Source: Oscillospiraceae bacterium
GTDB taxonomy: Bacteria > Bacillota > Clostridia > Oscillospirales > Ruminococcaceae
DNA: 8,884 nt
Direction: 5' to 3'
Assembly: GCA_022511485.1 (NCBI GenBank)
Contig: JAFLUJ010000025.1
Location: forward strand, 1-8,884
Shown here one piece after another: positions 1 through 6,538 of this stretch. Every line of letters begins with the position of its first letter. Within the stretch, counting starts at the first letter, position 1. Under the pieces are notes generated by a model. That model was not told where the DNA came from and made no database searches. It saw only the letters and a list, made by a program, of their open reading frames with translations. A program made the translations under genes and the position numbers.

Positions 1-16
1 GTCTATTATTTGAATT

Positions 17-151
17 GCCGCCTTAACAGGCGGCTGCCAAAACCTATGGTTTTGGCGAGAATGTATTGAACGGCTTCTTAGGCGGCTGTTCCGCCACGCC
101 GTATACATAGTATACGGCGTACTAAAACATAGACAATGTCTATGTTTTAGT
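17..151. repeat. Array of five consecutive perfect hairpins
   Basis: Five inverted repeats with perfect arms lie nearly end to end. Arms are 17-23/28-34 (7 bp, loop TAAC), 36-44/48-56 (9 bp, loop TAT), 81-85/91-95 (5 bp), 96-106/110-120 (11 bp, loop ATA) and 121-135/137-151 (15 bp around one central A). The 9-mer AGGCGGCTG occurs twice (28-36 and 80-88), and both halves contain an AAAAC...GTTTT palindrome, so the block may be a duplicated GC-hairpin plus AT-hairpin unit. None of the hairpins is followed by a clean T-tract, so ordinary terminators are not the best reading of the whole block. It could be a REP/BIME-like palindromic element, a structured greA leader, or the end region of an upstream gene. 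The hairpins are directly visible; the role is unknown. Confidence 0.8.
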
Positions 152-202
152 TTAAGAATAGTATAAAACTTTAAGGATATTATTTTGAAAGGATTGGATA
201 GT

Positions 203-679
203 ATGGCTGTAAAAAAAGTCAGAATGTCCGCTGAGGGCTATAAAAATCTGGAAAAGGAGCTGGAATACCTCGTTACCGTAAGACGTACAGAGGTCGCTCA
301 GAAACTTAAAGAAGCAAGATCGTTCGGTGACCTTTCCGAAAATGCTGAGTACGACGAGGCTAAAAACGAACAGGCTATCCTTGAATCCAAGATTCAGGAA
401 ATGGAGACCACTATTGCAAATGCTGTTGTTGTTGACGAGTCTGAGCTCTCCAACGATGAAGTTGGTGTAGGCTCGGTGGTCACTCTCCGCGATCTGGAGC
501 TGGAGGAGGATATGACATTGCAGATAGTTGGTTCTACTGAGGCTGATCCGGAAAATAATAAAATTTCTGAGGACGCTCCTATCGGTATTGCTGCTCTTAA
601 GAAAAAGGTTGGCGATATTATTGAGGTGGAAGCTCCCGTAGGCGTCATAAAAATGGAGATCCTTGCTATCGGTAAATAA
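203..679 (+). CDS. greA: Transcription elongation factor GreA
   Basis: GreA binds in the secondary channel of RNA polymerase and stimulates cleavage of the backtracked RNA 3' end, restarting stalled complexes. From the ATG at 203 the protein is 158 aa, the usual GreA length. Residues 1-75 form the N-terminal antiparallel coiled coil, with the tip motif GDLSENAEY at 42-50 carrying the acidic residues D43 and E46 that help coordinate catalytic Mg2+. Residues 80-158 form the FKBP-like C-terminal domain, with the family's S-x-x-x-P-I-G-x-A-x-x-x-K-x-V-GD pattern around 122-138. An in-frame TTG at 185 extends the frame, but an AAAGGA site at 188-193 sits 9 nt before ATG 203, and canonical GreA begins there. 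lysS follows after 159 bp, a common Firmicutes neighbour. Confidence 0.97.
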   Translation: MAVKKVRMSAEGYKNLEKELEYLVTVRRTEVAQKLKEARSFGDLSENAEYDEAKNEQAILESKIQEMETTIANAVVVDESELSNDEVGVGSVVTLRDLELEEDMTLQIVGSTEADPENNKISEDAPIGIAALKKKVGDIIEVEAPVGVIKMEILAIGK

Positions 680-800
680 TAAATGAGCAATTGCAGCAGC
701 TTTCCGGCACTTTACGGGTAGTTTATGTCCGGAGGGTGGTGTATGCTTTGCCGTGGGGAAGTTTTTTCTGGCGGCAGAATAATTTTTTGATTACTAATTG

Positions 801-806
801 TATAAT
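801..806 (+). promoter_or_regulatory. Possible -10 element for lysS
   Basis: A perfect TATAAT lies 33 nt before the lysS start, inside an AT-rich stretch. No convincing -35 hexamer is found 16-18 nt upstream, so lysS may have its own weak or activated promoter or simply be read through from greA. The rest of the 159-bp greA-lysS gap shows a GCAATTGC palindrome at 687-694, a weak 5-bp hairpin at 703-733 and no terminator with a T-tract. Confidence 0.3.
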
Positions 807-838
807 ATTTAAAAATATTCCCGAAAGGACTGTTAAAA

Positions 839-2422
839 ATGTCAGAGGAAAATCAGATAAACGCCGGGCAGCCAGAGCAGGACTCTCAGACTGAACAGGA
901 TATTCATATCCTGAAAAAGATCAGGATAGAAAAGCTTGATGAGCTGAAAGCAAAAAATAAAAATCCATATGAGATCACAAAATATGATGTTACCATCTCA
1001 AATGCTGAACTCCGAAAGGCTTATGAGGATTCCGAAGCCAAGGCGGCTGCTGAGGCAGGAGGCGATGAGGAAAAGCTGAAAGCTGCTTTGGAGGCTTCAA
1101 GAATAAATGTTAAGATCGCAGGCAGGATAATGTCCTGGCGTGATATGGGCAAGGCTAATTTTATTGACGTCCGGGACGGCAGCGATCGTATGCAGGTTTA
1201 TGTCCGCATGAACGACATCGGCGAGGATCAGTTTGCCGAGTTCAAAAAGTGGGACATTGGCGACATCGTCGGAGTGGAGGGCTTTGCTTTCAGGACAAGA
1301 AAGGGAGAGATCTCTGTCCATGCTCAGAAGATAGAGCTGCTGTCCAAGTCTCTGCTTCCCCTGCCGGAAAAATGGCATGGCTTGCAGGACAGGGATATGC
1401 GTTACCGTCAGCGTTATGTTGATCTTATTTGCAATCCAGATGTAAAGCAGACCTTCGTAAACAGAAGCCGTATTCTCAGAGAGATAAGGGATTTCCTTGA
1501 CAGCAGGGGCTATCTTGAGGTTGACACTCCCGTTCTCCACACTCTGGAGATCGGTGCGGCGGCAAGACCTTTCAAGACGCACCATAATGCTCTTGATATT
1601 GATATGTACCTCCGTATCGAGACCGAGCTTTACTTAAAGCGTCTTATCGTGGGCGGTTTTGACAAGGTTTACGAGGTGGGACGTATTTTCCGCAACGAGG
1701 GTATGGATACCTCCCACAACCCGGAATTTACCTCCATTGAGATGTATCAGGCGTATACCGATTATCTTGGCATGATGGATCTTATTGAGGAGATGTACAG
1801 GGAGCTTACACTAAAGATCTGCGGCAAGGGCGTTATCACATATCAGGGTACGGAAATTGATATGGCTTCTCCCTGGGAGCGCCTCACGATGGTAGAAGCC
1901 GTTAAGAAATACGCCGGAGTTGACTACAACGACTGGGCGGACGATGCGGCGGCAAGAGCCTGCGCAAAGGAAAAGGGCGTTGAGGTGGAGGAAGGAACTT
2001 CCGCTACAAAGGGTCACGTTCTTATTGCGTTCTTTGACGCTTTCGTTGAGGAGAAGCTTATCCAGCCTACTATCATTTATGATTATCCGGTGGAGAACTC
2101 TCCCCTTGCAAAGAGAAAGCCCTCCGATCCCGCATTTACAGAGAGGTTCGAGTACTTTATATACTGTCGTGAAATGGGCAATGCGTTCTCCGAACTTAAC
2201 GACCCAATTGACCAGAGGGAGCGTTTTGTAAAGCAGGCGGAAGCTAAACGCGCTCAGGGAGCAAATGCCTCCGTTGACGAGGATTTCGTCACTGCTCTTG
2301 AATATGGTATGCCTCCTACGGGAGGACTTGGCTTCGGTCTGGACAGACTGGTTATGCTCCTGACGGACAGCGGGTCTATCAGAGATGTACTGCTGTTCCC
2401 AACAATGAAGCCGTTGGACTAA
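839..2422 (+). CDS. lysS: Lysyl-tRNA synthetase, class II
   Basis: LysRS charges tRNA-Lys with lysine in the cytoplasm using ATP. The 527-aa product has an N-terminal OB-fold anticodon-binding domain (about 90-175, with IAGRIMSWRDMGKANFIDV) followed by the class II catalytic core. Motif 1 is around 207-232 (RSRILREIRDFL...VDTP), motif 2 around 282-300 (RIFRNEGMD...HNPEFTSIE) and motif 3 around 494-508 (TGGLGFGLDRLVMLL). The substrate region RPFKTHHNALD (243-253) and the YLRIETELYLKRL segment are clear. It is slightly longer than the usual ~490-505 aa because of a Gln/Glu-rich N-terminal extension (1-22) and an Ala/Glu-rich insertion at about 60-88. AAAGGA at 824-829, 9 nt before ATG 839, fixes the start. 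Confidence 0.98.
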   Translation: MSEENQINAGQPEQDSQTEQDIHILKKIRIEKLDELKAKNKNPYEITKYDVTISNAELRKAYEDSEAKAAAEAGGDEEKLKAALEASRINVKIAGRIMSWRDMGKANFIDVRDGSDRMQVYVRMNDIGEDQFAEFKKWDIGDIVGVEGFAFRTRKGEISVHAQKIELLSKSLLPLPEKWHGLQDRDMRYRQRYVDLICNPDVKQTFVNRSRILREIRDFLDSRGYLEVDTPVLHTLEIGAAARPFKTHHNALDIDMYLRIETELYLKRLIVGGFDKVYEVGRIFRNEGMDTSHNPEFTSIEMYQAYTDYLGMMDLIEEMYRELTLKICGKGVITYQGTEIDMASPWERLTMVEAVKKYAGVDYNDWADDAAARACAKEKGVEVEEGTSATKGHVLIAFFDAFVEEKLIQPTIIYDYPVENSPLAKRKPSDPAFTERFEYFIYCREMGNAFSELNDPIDQRERFVKQAEAKRAQGANASVDEDFVTALEYGMPPTGGLGFGLDRLVMLLTDSGSIRDVLLFPTMKPLD

Positions 2423-2466
2423 GAAAGTGCGTATTTACGCAGGATAAGAGCAATGGGTAAGCAAAT

Positions 2467-2487
2467 TTGCGACCAAATTGCGACCAA
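2467..2487. repeat. 11-bp tandem direct repeat downstream of lysS
   Basis: TTGCGACCAA occurs at 2467-2476 and again at 2478-2487, exactly one 11-bp period apart. A GCAAATTTGC palindrome (2461-2470) overlaps the first copy. A 14-bp palindrome TGCGTATTTACGCA sits just upstream at 2428-2441. One-helical-turn spacing is typical of paired protein sites, and the position after a housekeeping gene and before an AT-richer orphan gene would also suit a recombination site. The repeats are directly visible; neither function is shown. Confidence 0.55.
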
Positions 2488-2516
2488 TTTTATCAAGGAG
2501 AACATATCTATAAGTT

Positions 2517-2550
2517 TAAAACGGTTGGATTTGTATATCTGACCGTTTTA
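2517..2550 (+). terminator. Hairpin, possible lysS terminator
   Basis: TAAAACGGT (2517-2525) pairs perfectly with ACCGTTTTA (2542-2550). The stem can extend inward by wobble and Watson-Crick pairs to about 14 bp. The 3' arm ends in TTTTATATAT, a weak U-tract, and the 5' arm is A-rich, so it could work in either direction. It is about 95 nt past the lysS stop, which is far for a simple terminator. Confidence 0.45.
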
Positions 2551-2614
2551 TATATGCGGTGTGCGATAATATTAAACACGACAAATCAGAGTTGTGTGGA
2601 GGGGAAGTGATTGA

Positions 2615-3130
2615 ATGAAAAAAATATTAGGCTCTTGGAGCGGTATGCGTAAATATCTTGAGCAAGAAATGCTTGCTGAAAGTTTGCATGGGCGAGTGAG
2701 ATATGGCTGTACTGCCTATGTTGGTATGGATGGATGCCATATATTTGAGATATGCATTGACGATATGCAGATGAAACGTTTTTCTCTGGAAACAGTTAAT
2801 ACATATTTTATTGATAACGGATATAAGAAGTCTTCAAAACCTATGGGAACTATAGATTATTGGGATGGATTTTGGTCACTTTTAGATGAAATTCCGTTAA
2901 AGTCCAGAACAGAGTATACCGATGATGAATTTTGCGATGCGCTTAAAGAATATCGAAATCAGAAAATACAAGTCAGTATTTTTTCTGAAAATGCATTGGT
3001 AAGGATGTTTGCTGTTTTAGATAAGAGACTTGGAAAAAGAACATTAAAAAAAGTTAAGGAGACGATTACAAGTCAACCTGAATGGCTGCAAAGTTTTTAC
3101 CGTTTAAGATTTGATTCAGAACATATCTAG
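2615..3130 (+). CDS. Hypothetical protein, AT-rich orphan gene
   Basis: This 171-aa soluble protein has no signal peptide or membrane segment. A GGAGGGG site at 2598-2604 lies 10 nt before ATG 2615. The N-terminal part (1-65) reads as a small alpha/beta domain: a helix with MRKYLEQEML, a GRVRYGCTAYVG strand pair, and a second strand pair, HIFEICIDDMQMKRFS. This recalls the small Enterobacteria/Firmicutes proteins annotated as 'SF0329 family', but that comparison is from memory and weak. The middle (80-115) is rich in aromatic and acidic residues, and the C-terminal third is basic (KRLGKRTLKKVKE). Its codon use is visibly AT-richer than lysS or the 3277 gene, which suggests acquisition by transfer. 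It stands alone between the 2517-2550 hairpin and a strong terminator, and no convincing promoter was found. Function unknown; the reading frame itself is well supported. Confidence 0.8.
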   Translation: MKKILGSWSGMRKYLEQEMLAESLHGRVRYGCTAYVGMDGCHIFEICIDDMQMKRFSLETVNTYFIDNGYKKSSKPMGTIDYWDGFWSLLDEIPLKSRTEYTDDEFCDALKEYRNQKIQVSIFSENALVRMFAVLDKRLGKRTLKKVKETITSQPEWLQSFYRLRFDSEHI

Positions 3131-3167
3131 GGCTTGGACAAATTCTGGATTTCGGGCTGTATTAGAT

Positions 3168-3204
3168 TAAAATGCGTGGGCTTCGGCTCACGTTTTTATT
3201 TTTT
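3168..3204 (+). terminator. Rho-independent terminator with UUCG loop
   Basis: The stem CGTGGGC (3175-3181) / GCTCACG (3186-3192), with one G-U pair, closes on the very stable tetraloop TTCG (3182-3185). It is preceded by an A-run and followed by TTTTTATTTTTT (3193-3204). It ends transcription of the 2615-3130 gene 45 nt after its stop codon and insulates the promoter that follows. Confidence 0.92.
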
Positions 3205-3205
3205 C

Positions 3206-3235
3206 TTGACAATGCCCCCTATTTTAAGATATAAT
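3206..3235 (+). promoter_or_regulatory. Consensus sigma-A promoter for the 3277-5057 pair
   Basis: TTGACA at 3206-3211 and TATAAT at 3230-3235 match the housekeeping consensus perfectly with an 18-nt spacer. Transcription would start near 3242, giving a leader of about 35 nt. An inverted repeat TATTTTA (3220-3226) / TAAAATA (3235-3241) flanks the -10 and could be an operator, though in AT-rich DNA it may be chance. Confidence 0.85.
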
Positions 3236-3276
3236 AAAATATAGAATATTTCATGGGTCAAGAAAGGAACATATTC

Positions 3277-4170
3277 ATGCCCGAAAACGATAACGAAAAG
3301 AAAAAAGTCAAGTCCTTTATGGACGTCTACCGTGAAGTGAACGAGAAGGAACGCGCCGAGGAGCTGAAACGGGAAAGCGAGCTTGCCGCTGCGGCTGCCG
3401 AAAGGGAGCGGAAGGCAAGAAACGAATATGCCGAAAAGCTTCGTCAGGACAGACTGGAGCTGCTGAAATTAAAGCAGGGAGTCATCTCCGAAGAAGATCT
3501 CCCAAAGGAAGAAAAGGTGGAGAAGCATTACACCGTTTGGGAGAAGATCGGTAATTTCTTTTACCATAATAAGATAGCTGTAATTTTAGGGACGATGTTT
3601 GCGGCTCTGGCAATATTTCTTATATACGATCTTGTCACCACAGTCCGTCCGGACGTTGCGGTGATGGTCATTGCAGAAGACCCGAACTTCGATTTTATCG
3701 TCGGAGATATGCAGCAGGTCCTTGAGCGGTACTGCGGGGACTTCAACGGCGACGGAAAGGTGCTTGTCCGGGTAACATATATGCCGGTAAAATATACGGG
3801 AGATATGTACCACGAAAACGATATGGTAAAGCTTATGGGAGAATTTCAGGGCGAGGATTCCATTGTGGTGATCGCTGACAGGGATTCCTGCGAAACCTTT
3901 GGGATAAATGAAAATGTACTGGCTGATCTCAGCGGAGAATTTCCCGATGATGAAAATGTGAATCCCCTTGGATATATGCTCTCCGGAACGAGCTTCAAGG
4001 AGGATATCGGTTATGATGATCTGTCGGATGACCTTTTTATCGGTTTCCGGATGCCTCAGTCCGGTATTGGTCTCAATGAGGAAAAATTTCAGAATAATTT
4101 TGAAAGCGCAATTGAAATGTGGAGAAATTATCTGAATGACAATATTGTAAATCCGTCTGAAACAGAGTAA
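3277..4170 (+). CDS. Single-pass membrane protein with N-terminal coiled coil
   Basis: I do not recognise a named family. The 297-aa protein has a highly charged cytoplasmic N-terminus (1-95) rich in Glu/Lys/Ala, predicted coiled coil, with an SFMDVYREVNEKERAEEL segment. One transmembrane helix follows at about 100-120 (IAVILGTMFAALAIFLIYDLV), then an acidic extracytoplasmic domain (124-297). That domain contains GDFNGDGKV (154-162), which matches the D-x-N-x-D-G calcium-loop pattern of EF-hand or dockerin sites, but only once. There is no cleavable signal peptide, so N-in/C-out topology is expected. An in-frame ATG at 3253 would add 8 residues, but it lies about 11 nt from the predicted transcription start and has no ribosome site; AAGGA at 3264-3268 with 8-nt spacing selects ATG 3277. 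The next gene begins 17 bp after the stop, so the two probably form an operon and may act together at the membrane. Confidence 0.85.
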   Translation: MPENDNEKKKVKSFMDVYREVNEKERAEELKRESELAAAAAERERKARNEYAEKLRQDRLELLKLKQGVISEEDLPKEEKVEKHYTVWEKIGNFFYHNKIAVILGTMFAALAIFLIYDLVTTVRPDVAVMVIAEDPNFDFIVGDMQQVLERYCGDFNGDGKVLVRVTYMPVKYTGDMYHENDMVKLMGEFQGEDSIVVIADRDSCETFGINENVLADLSGEFPDDENVNPLGYMLSGTSFKEDIGYDDLSDDLFIGFRMPQSGIGLNEEKFQNNFESAIEMWRNYLNDNIVNPSETE

Positions 4171-4187
4171 CAGAAAGGAGTACGATC

Positions 4188-5057
4188 ATGGCAGGCTTTA
4201 AGCTCAGCATTAACGTTGAACCCCGTGACATACCGTCTCTTGATGACGCTCACAAGCGGGACTGTGCCGATGCCATCACAGGCTCGGTCAACAGCACATT
4301 AAAATACACGCTGATAATGTCAGGAGCTATTATGGCGCTTTTTGCGGCATACTCTTTTTTCAGCTTTATCTGGATGTTCCGTATGGGAAATATGCTTCCC
4401 GGCGTTTCTGCTTTCGTTCCGATAGCTGCAACAGCAATTTTCCTGTTTGAGTTTATATCCGGCACTATGAAGGGCTGGGCGCTTGGCTTGCAGATCGTTT
4501 TCCATCTGGTTCTGATAGCGGCTTCAATAATGAGTTATTCTACTCTTGTCGTTATTCCGTTTGCAGCTTACGGTGCGATACTTCATTTCAAGCTGGTAAC
4601 GCTTCTGCCATGGCACAGAGTTATTTCGGAACAGCCGGGGTACCCTGAGTTTACTCCGCTTCCGGAAAAAATGAAGCCTCCCGCTGATAAAAAAGACGAG
4701 GACAAGGCAGCTCCGGAGGAAGTCAAAAAACCTGACGATACTTCTGCAAGCGGGGAAGTCCCGGAAACCACAGAAAAGCCGGACAGCACAGAAGTCCCGG
4801 AGGATACAAAGAAGTCTGAGACCGTGCCTGAGGCCGTAAAAGAGCAGGTCGATACAAAGACATCCGAAAGCACGGAAAAGCAGGAGGACACAATAAAACC
4901 CGAGGATGCAGAAGGCTCAGCGGATACAAATGCTCCTGAGAGCCCGGAGGATCAGGGAGATATTGATAAGTCCGGCAGCACGGAAAATCAAGCTGCTCAG
5001 AACAGATCTTCAAGCGGAAAAAGCAGTAAGAAGAAAAAGAAACGAAAGAAAAAATAA
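4188..5057 (+). CDS. Multi-pass membrane protein with acidic repetitive tail and poly-Lys end
   Basis: Unrecognised family, 289 aa. Residues 38-142 hold four hydrophobic segments (about 39-63, 70-91, 97-115, 118-140). Both ends would therefore face the same side, probably the cytoplasm. Residues 158-272 are a low-complexity hydrophilic tail rich in Pro, Glu, Asp, Lys, Thr and Ser, with loose repeats such as VPETTEKPDSTEVPEDTKK. The last ten residues are almost all lysine (KKKKKRKKK), an abrupt switch from acidic to basic that could bind RNA, DNA or acidic lipid headgroups. AAAGGAG at 4174-4180 lies 7 nt before ATG 4188. It is cotranscribed with the gene ending at 4170. The poly-lysine codons also form part of the opposite-strand terminator. 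The tail may vary in length between strains. Function unknown. Confidence 0.85.
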   Translation: MAGFKLSINVEPRDIPSLDDAHKRDCADAITGSVNSTLKYTLIMSGAIMALFAAYSFFSFIWMFRMGNMLPGVSAFVPIAATAIFLFEFISGTMKGWALGLQIVFHLVLIAASIMSYSTLVVIPFAAYGAILHFKLVTLLPWHRVISEQPGYPEFTPLPEKMKPPADKKDEDKAAPEEVKKPDDTSASGEVPETTEKPDSTEVPEDTKKSETVPEAVKEQVDTKTSESTEKQEDTIKPEDAEGSADTNAPESPEDQGDIDKSGSTENQAAQNRSSSGKSSKKKKKRKKK

Positions 5058-5089
5058 AAGAGGAAAGCAGTTATATGACTGCTTCCTCT
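5045..5089 (-). terminator. Terminator of the minus-strand operon, overlapping a + strand CDS end
   Basis: AGAGGAAAGCAGT (5059-5071) pairs with ACTGCTTCCTCT (5078-5089), leaving one bulged A and a 6-nt loop. Read on the minus strand, the hairpin starts 12 nt after the stop of the 5101-5841 gene and is followed by a long U-rich run complementary to 5058-5045 (UUUAUUUUUUCUUU). On the + strand nothing T-rich follows (GTATGATCTC), so termination of the 4188-5057 gene here would rely on the hairpin alone. Confidence 0.78.
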
Positions 5090-5100
5090 GTATGATCTCA

Positions 5101-5841
5101 TTATCTGTATCTGCGCCTCTTTTCAGGCTGGTAGCGGTCGGGGAGCTTTTTGGGATGACGGGCATTTCTGGCGATCTCCATCATCTCCTTATGATATGCT
5201 TGTCGGCGGGTCTCCCGATCCCGGGTCTTTCTGGCGCAGTGGTCGATATGCCTTGCAATACGTTCTCCGTAGGTATAGAAGTCGGTGATCTCGATAACGG
5301 ATACATTTTTTCCTCCGTTGCTGTCGTACCAGCAGCGGTCAAAGGAGACCCCATTTCCGTCTTCGTTTACGGTGTATCCCAGCCATGCTGCATTTTCATT
5401 GAAGTATCGCGCCTTGGCAGTGATAGTAAGGTGGTTGCGTATACACTCCACCTTTTCAACGTCTGCAAGCTTTACCACCCACATCTTTTTATAGTGTACC
5501 CACTTGCGGTCTGTAAAGATCGTCCGGACGTGCTGGGAAACTATCATCATAGTACCTGCTATCTGTATGTATGTATGCTCCTGATGTGCACGGACCAGTA
5601 CTCCCGATGTGAATGAGCCGATAAGGCATACTACGAACCCATAGGCGCAGGAGAAATATGCTGCAAAGAAGATCGTGCGGTACATCTCGACGGGCATTTC
5701 CGCTTTCAGGCGGACGACAAATACCAGAACTATCACAAACAGTGAGACTGCCACACTGACGGCAGGAAGCGCGGCAAGAAACATACGGCGATTGTATTTG
5801 GCGGTCAGCCGTTTTTCGTTGACGCGGATCATTTTTTTCAT
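5101..5841 (-). CDS. Two-TM membrane protein with possible PH-like cytoplasmic domain
   Basis: The 246-aa protein has a basic N-terminus (MKKMIRVNEKRLTAKYNRR), two transmembrane helices (about 20-43 and 57-83), and a soluble C-terminal domain. The domain starts around 88 with short amphipathic strands (IQIAGTMMIVSQ, KMWVVKLADVEKVECIRNHLTITAKARYF). This arrangement resembles bacterial PH-like (bPH/YdbT-type) membrane proteins, but that is a structural guess. The C-terminal 45 residues are strongly basic and end KRRRYR. The start is uncertain: ATG 5847 and ATG 5841 are in frame, and AGGA at 5851-5848 is better spaced for 5841. A TTG at 5901 would overlap the upstream gene and is less likely. 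It lies 43 nt after the papain-fold gene in the same transcript and ends just before a terminator. Function unknown. Confidence 0.8.
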   Translation of the reverse strand: MKKMIRVNEKRLTAKYNRRMFLAALPAVSVAVSLFVIVLVFVVRLKAEMPVEMYRTIFFAAYFSCAYGFVVCLIGSFTSGVLVRAHQEHTYIQIAGTMMIVSQHVRTIFTDRKWVHYKKMWVVKLADVEKVECIRNHLTITAKARYFNENAAWLGYTVNEDGNGVSFDRCWYDSNGGKNVSVIEITDFYTYGERIARHIDHCARKTRDRETRRQAYHKEMMEIARNARHPKKLPDRYQPEKRRRYR

Positions 5842-5884
5842 GGCCATCCTACTTTCTGGCTGTCCGGTGCAGATCGCTGCCGGC

Positions 5885-6496
5885 TCATGCCGTTCCTTCA
5901 AAGGGGATCTTTTTTTCCGGAAATTCCTTGCCGGACTTTTCTGAAAAGCTTTCGCTTATATAGCTGCGGTATTTTTTCAGGTCTCCCCGATAGATAAGCT
6001 CCGCTCCGGTTATGCTTCGGAAGTCCTCCGGTTCGACCAGGGAGGGATGCTTTTTGAAATCGTGTTCGATGCCGCTTTTGCCAAGCACAAATCCCACCCA
6101 CACCGAGCAGACGAATTTATTGCGGAACTGGTATGGGATATGCAGAGCCATTGGCACAAACGCTCCTATGTCGTAGGTGTAGCTTTCACGGTTCAGGATG
6201 AAGTGCCTTATTACATCCCGGTAGCGTTCAAGTTGTCCGTCGGTGACGGGGACGCGGTAGACCTCTCCCGGAATGGTTTTGCAGGCTCCGAAGACCTCGG
6301 TGTTTATATCCTCATGGTTGAAATTGGCAGGAAGCGGCTTGTCTTTTTTGTCCCGGCAGAAGCTGTACATATCTGTCAGCATAATATCGGACGCTATTGA
6401 AACGTGTGTATATGGTTTTCCTGTCACAAATCCAATCAGTCTTGAAGGTACAGTGCCTGTACGGGTCAATACCAGATAGACATACTGTTGTTTCAT
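5885..6496 (-). CDS. Permuted papain-fold (YiiX/NlpC-P60-like) hydrolase
   Basis: This 203-aa protein matches the circularly permuted NlpC/P60 papain-like fold (YiiX/YebB type). The catalytic-type His comes first, in TGKPYTHVSIASD (His31), and the catalytic-type Cys comes later, in NKFVCSVWVGFVL (Cys130), the reverse of classical NlpC/P60 order. The N-terminal start YVYLVLTRTGTVPSRLIGFVTG and EVYRVPVTDGQ (78-88) are typical of Clostridia members. These enzymes are thought to act as amidases, peptidases or acyl-hydrolases on envelope or lipid substrates; the substrate here is unknown. There is no signal peptide, so it acts in the cytoplasm or at the inner membrane face. ATG 6496 begins at the family start MKQQYVYL. 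An AGGGAG site lies 14 nt upstream, which is long, so translation may be modest. It is first in a minus-strand operon, ahead of the two-TM gene. Confidence 0.82.
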   Translation of the reverse strand: MKQQYVYLVLTRTGTVPSRLIGFVTGKPYTHVSIASDIMLTDMYSFCRDKKDKPLPANFNHEDINTEVFGACKTIPGEVYRVPVTDGQLERYRDVIRHFILNRESYTYDIGAFVPMALHIPYQFRNKFVCSVWVGFVLGKSGIEHDFKKHPSLVEPEDFRSITGAELIYRGDLKKYRSYISESFSEKSGKEFPEKKIPFEGTA

Positions 6497-6538
6497 TTTT
6501 ACAGCTTCATCTCCCTGTTTGTGGGAATTTAGGGGATA

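Noticed and set aside
185..202. In-frame TTG start extending GreA by six residues.
   Set aside because: The ribosome site AAAGGA lies within this extension, and the family start fits ATG 203.
731..748. GGAGGGTGGTGTATGC upstream of lysS, resembling the T-box AGGGTGGNACCGCG motif.
   Set aside because: The ACCGCG half is missing, there is no specifier-loop structure or terminator, and a TATAAT lies downstream of it.
691..894. Open frame overlapping the start of lysS on the + strand.
   Set aside because: No ribosome site, no protein-like composition, and it overlaps the well-supported lysS start in another frame.
3158..3202. Repeated T-rich and A-rich tracts considered as a second promoter before the terminator.
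   Set aside because: No -10/-35 pair with acceptable spacing, and the segment is explained by the UUCG-loop terminator.
3253..3276. Upstream in-frame ATG for the 3277 gene.
   Set aside because: It has no ribosome site, and it would leave only about 11 nt of leader after the predicted transcription start.
4906..5616. Long + strand open frame antisense to the minus-strand two-TM gene.
   Set aside because: It starts inside the low-complexity tail of the 4188 gene, crosses a hairpin terminator, has no ribosome site, and shadows a minus-strand gene with clear domain-like features.
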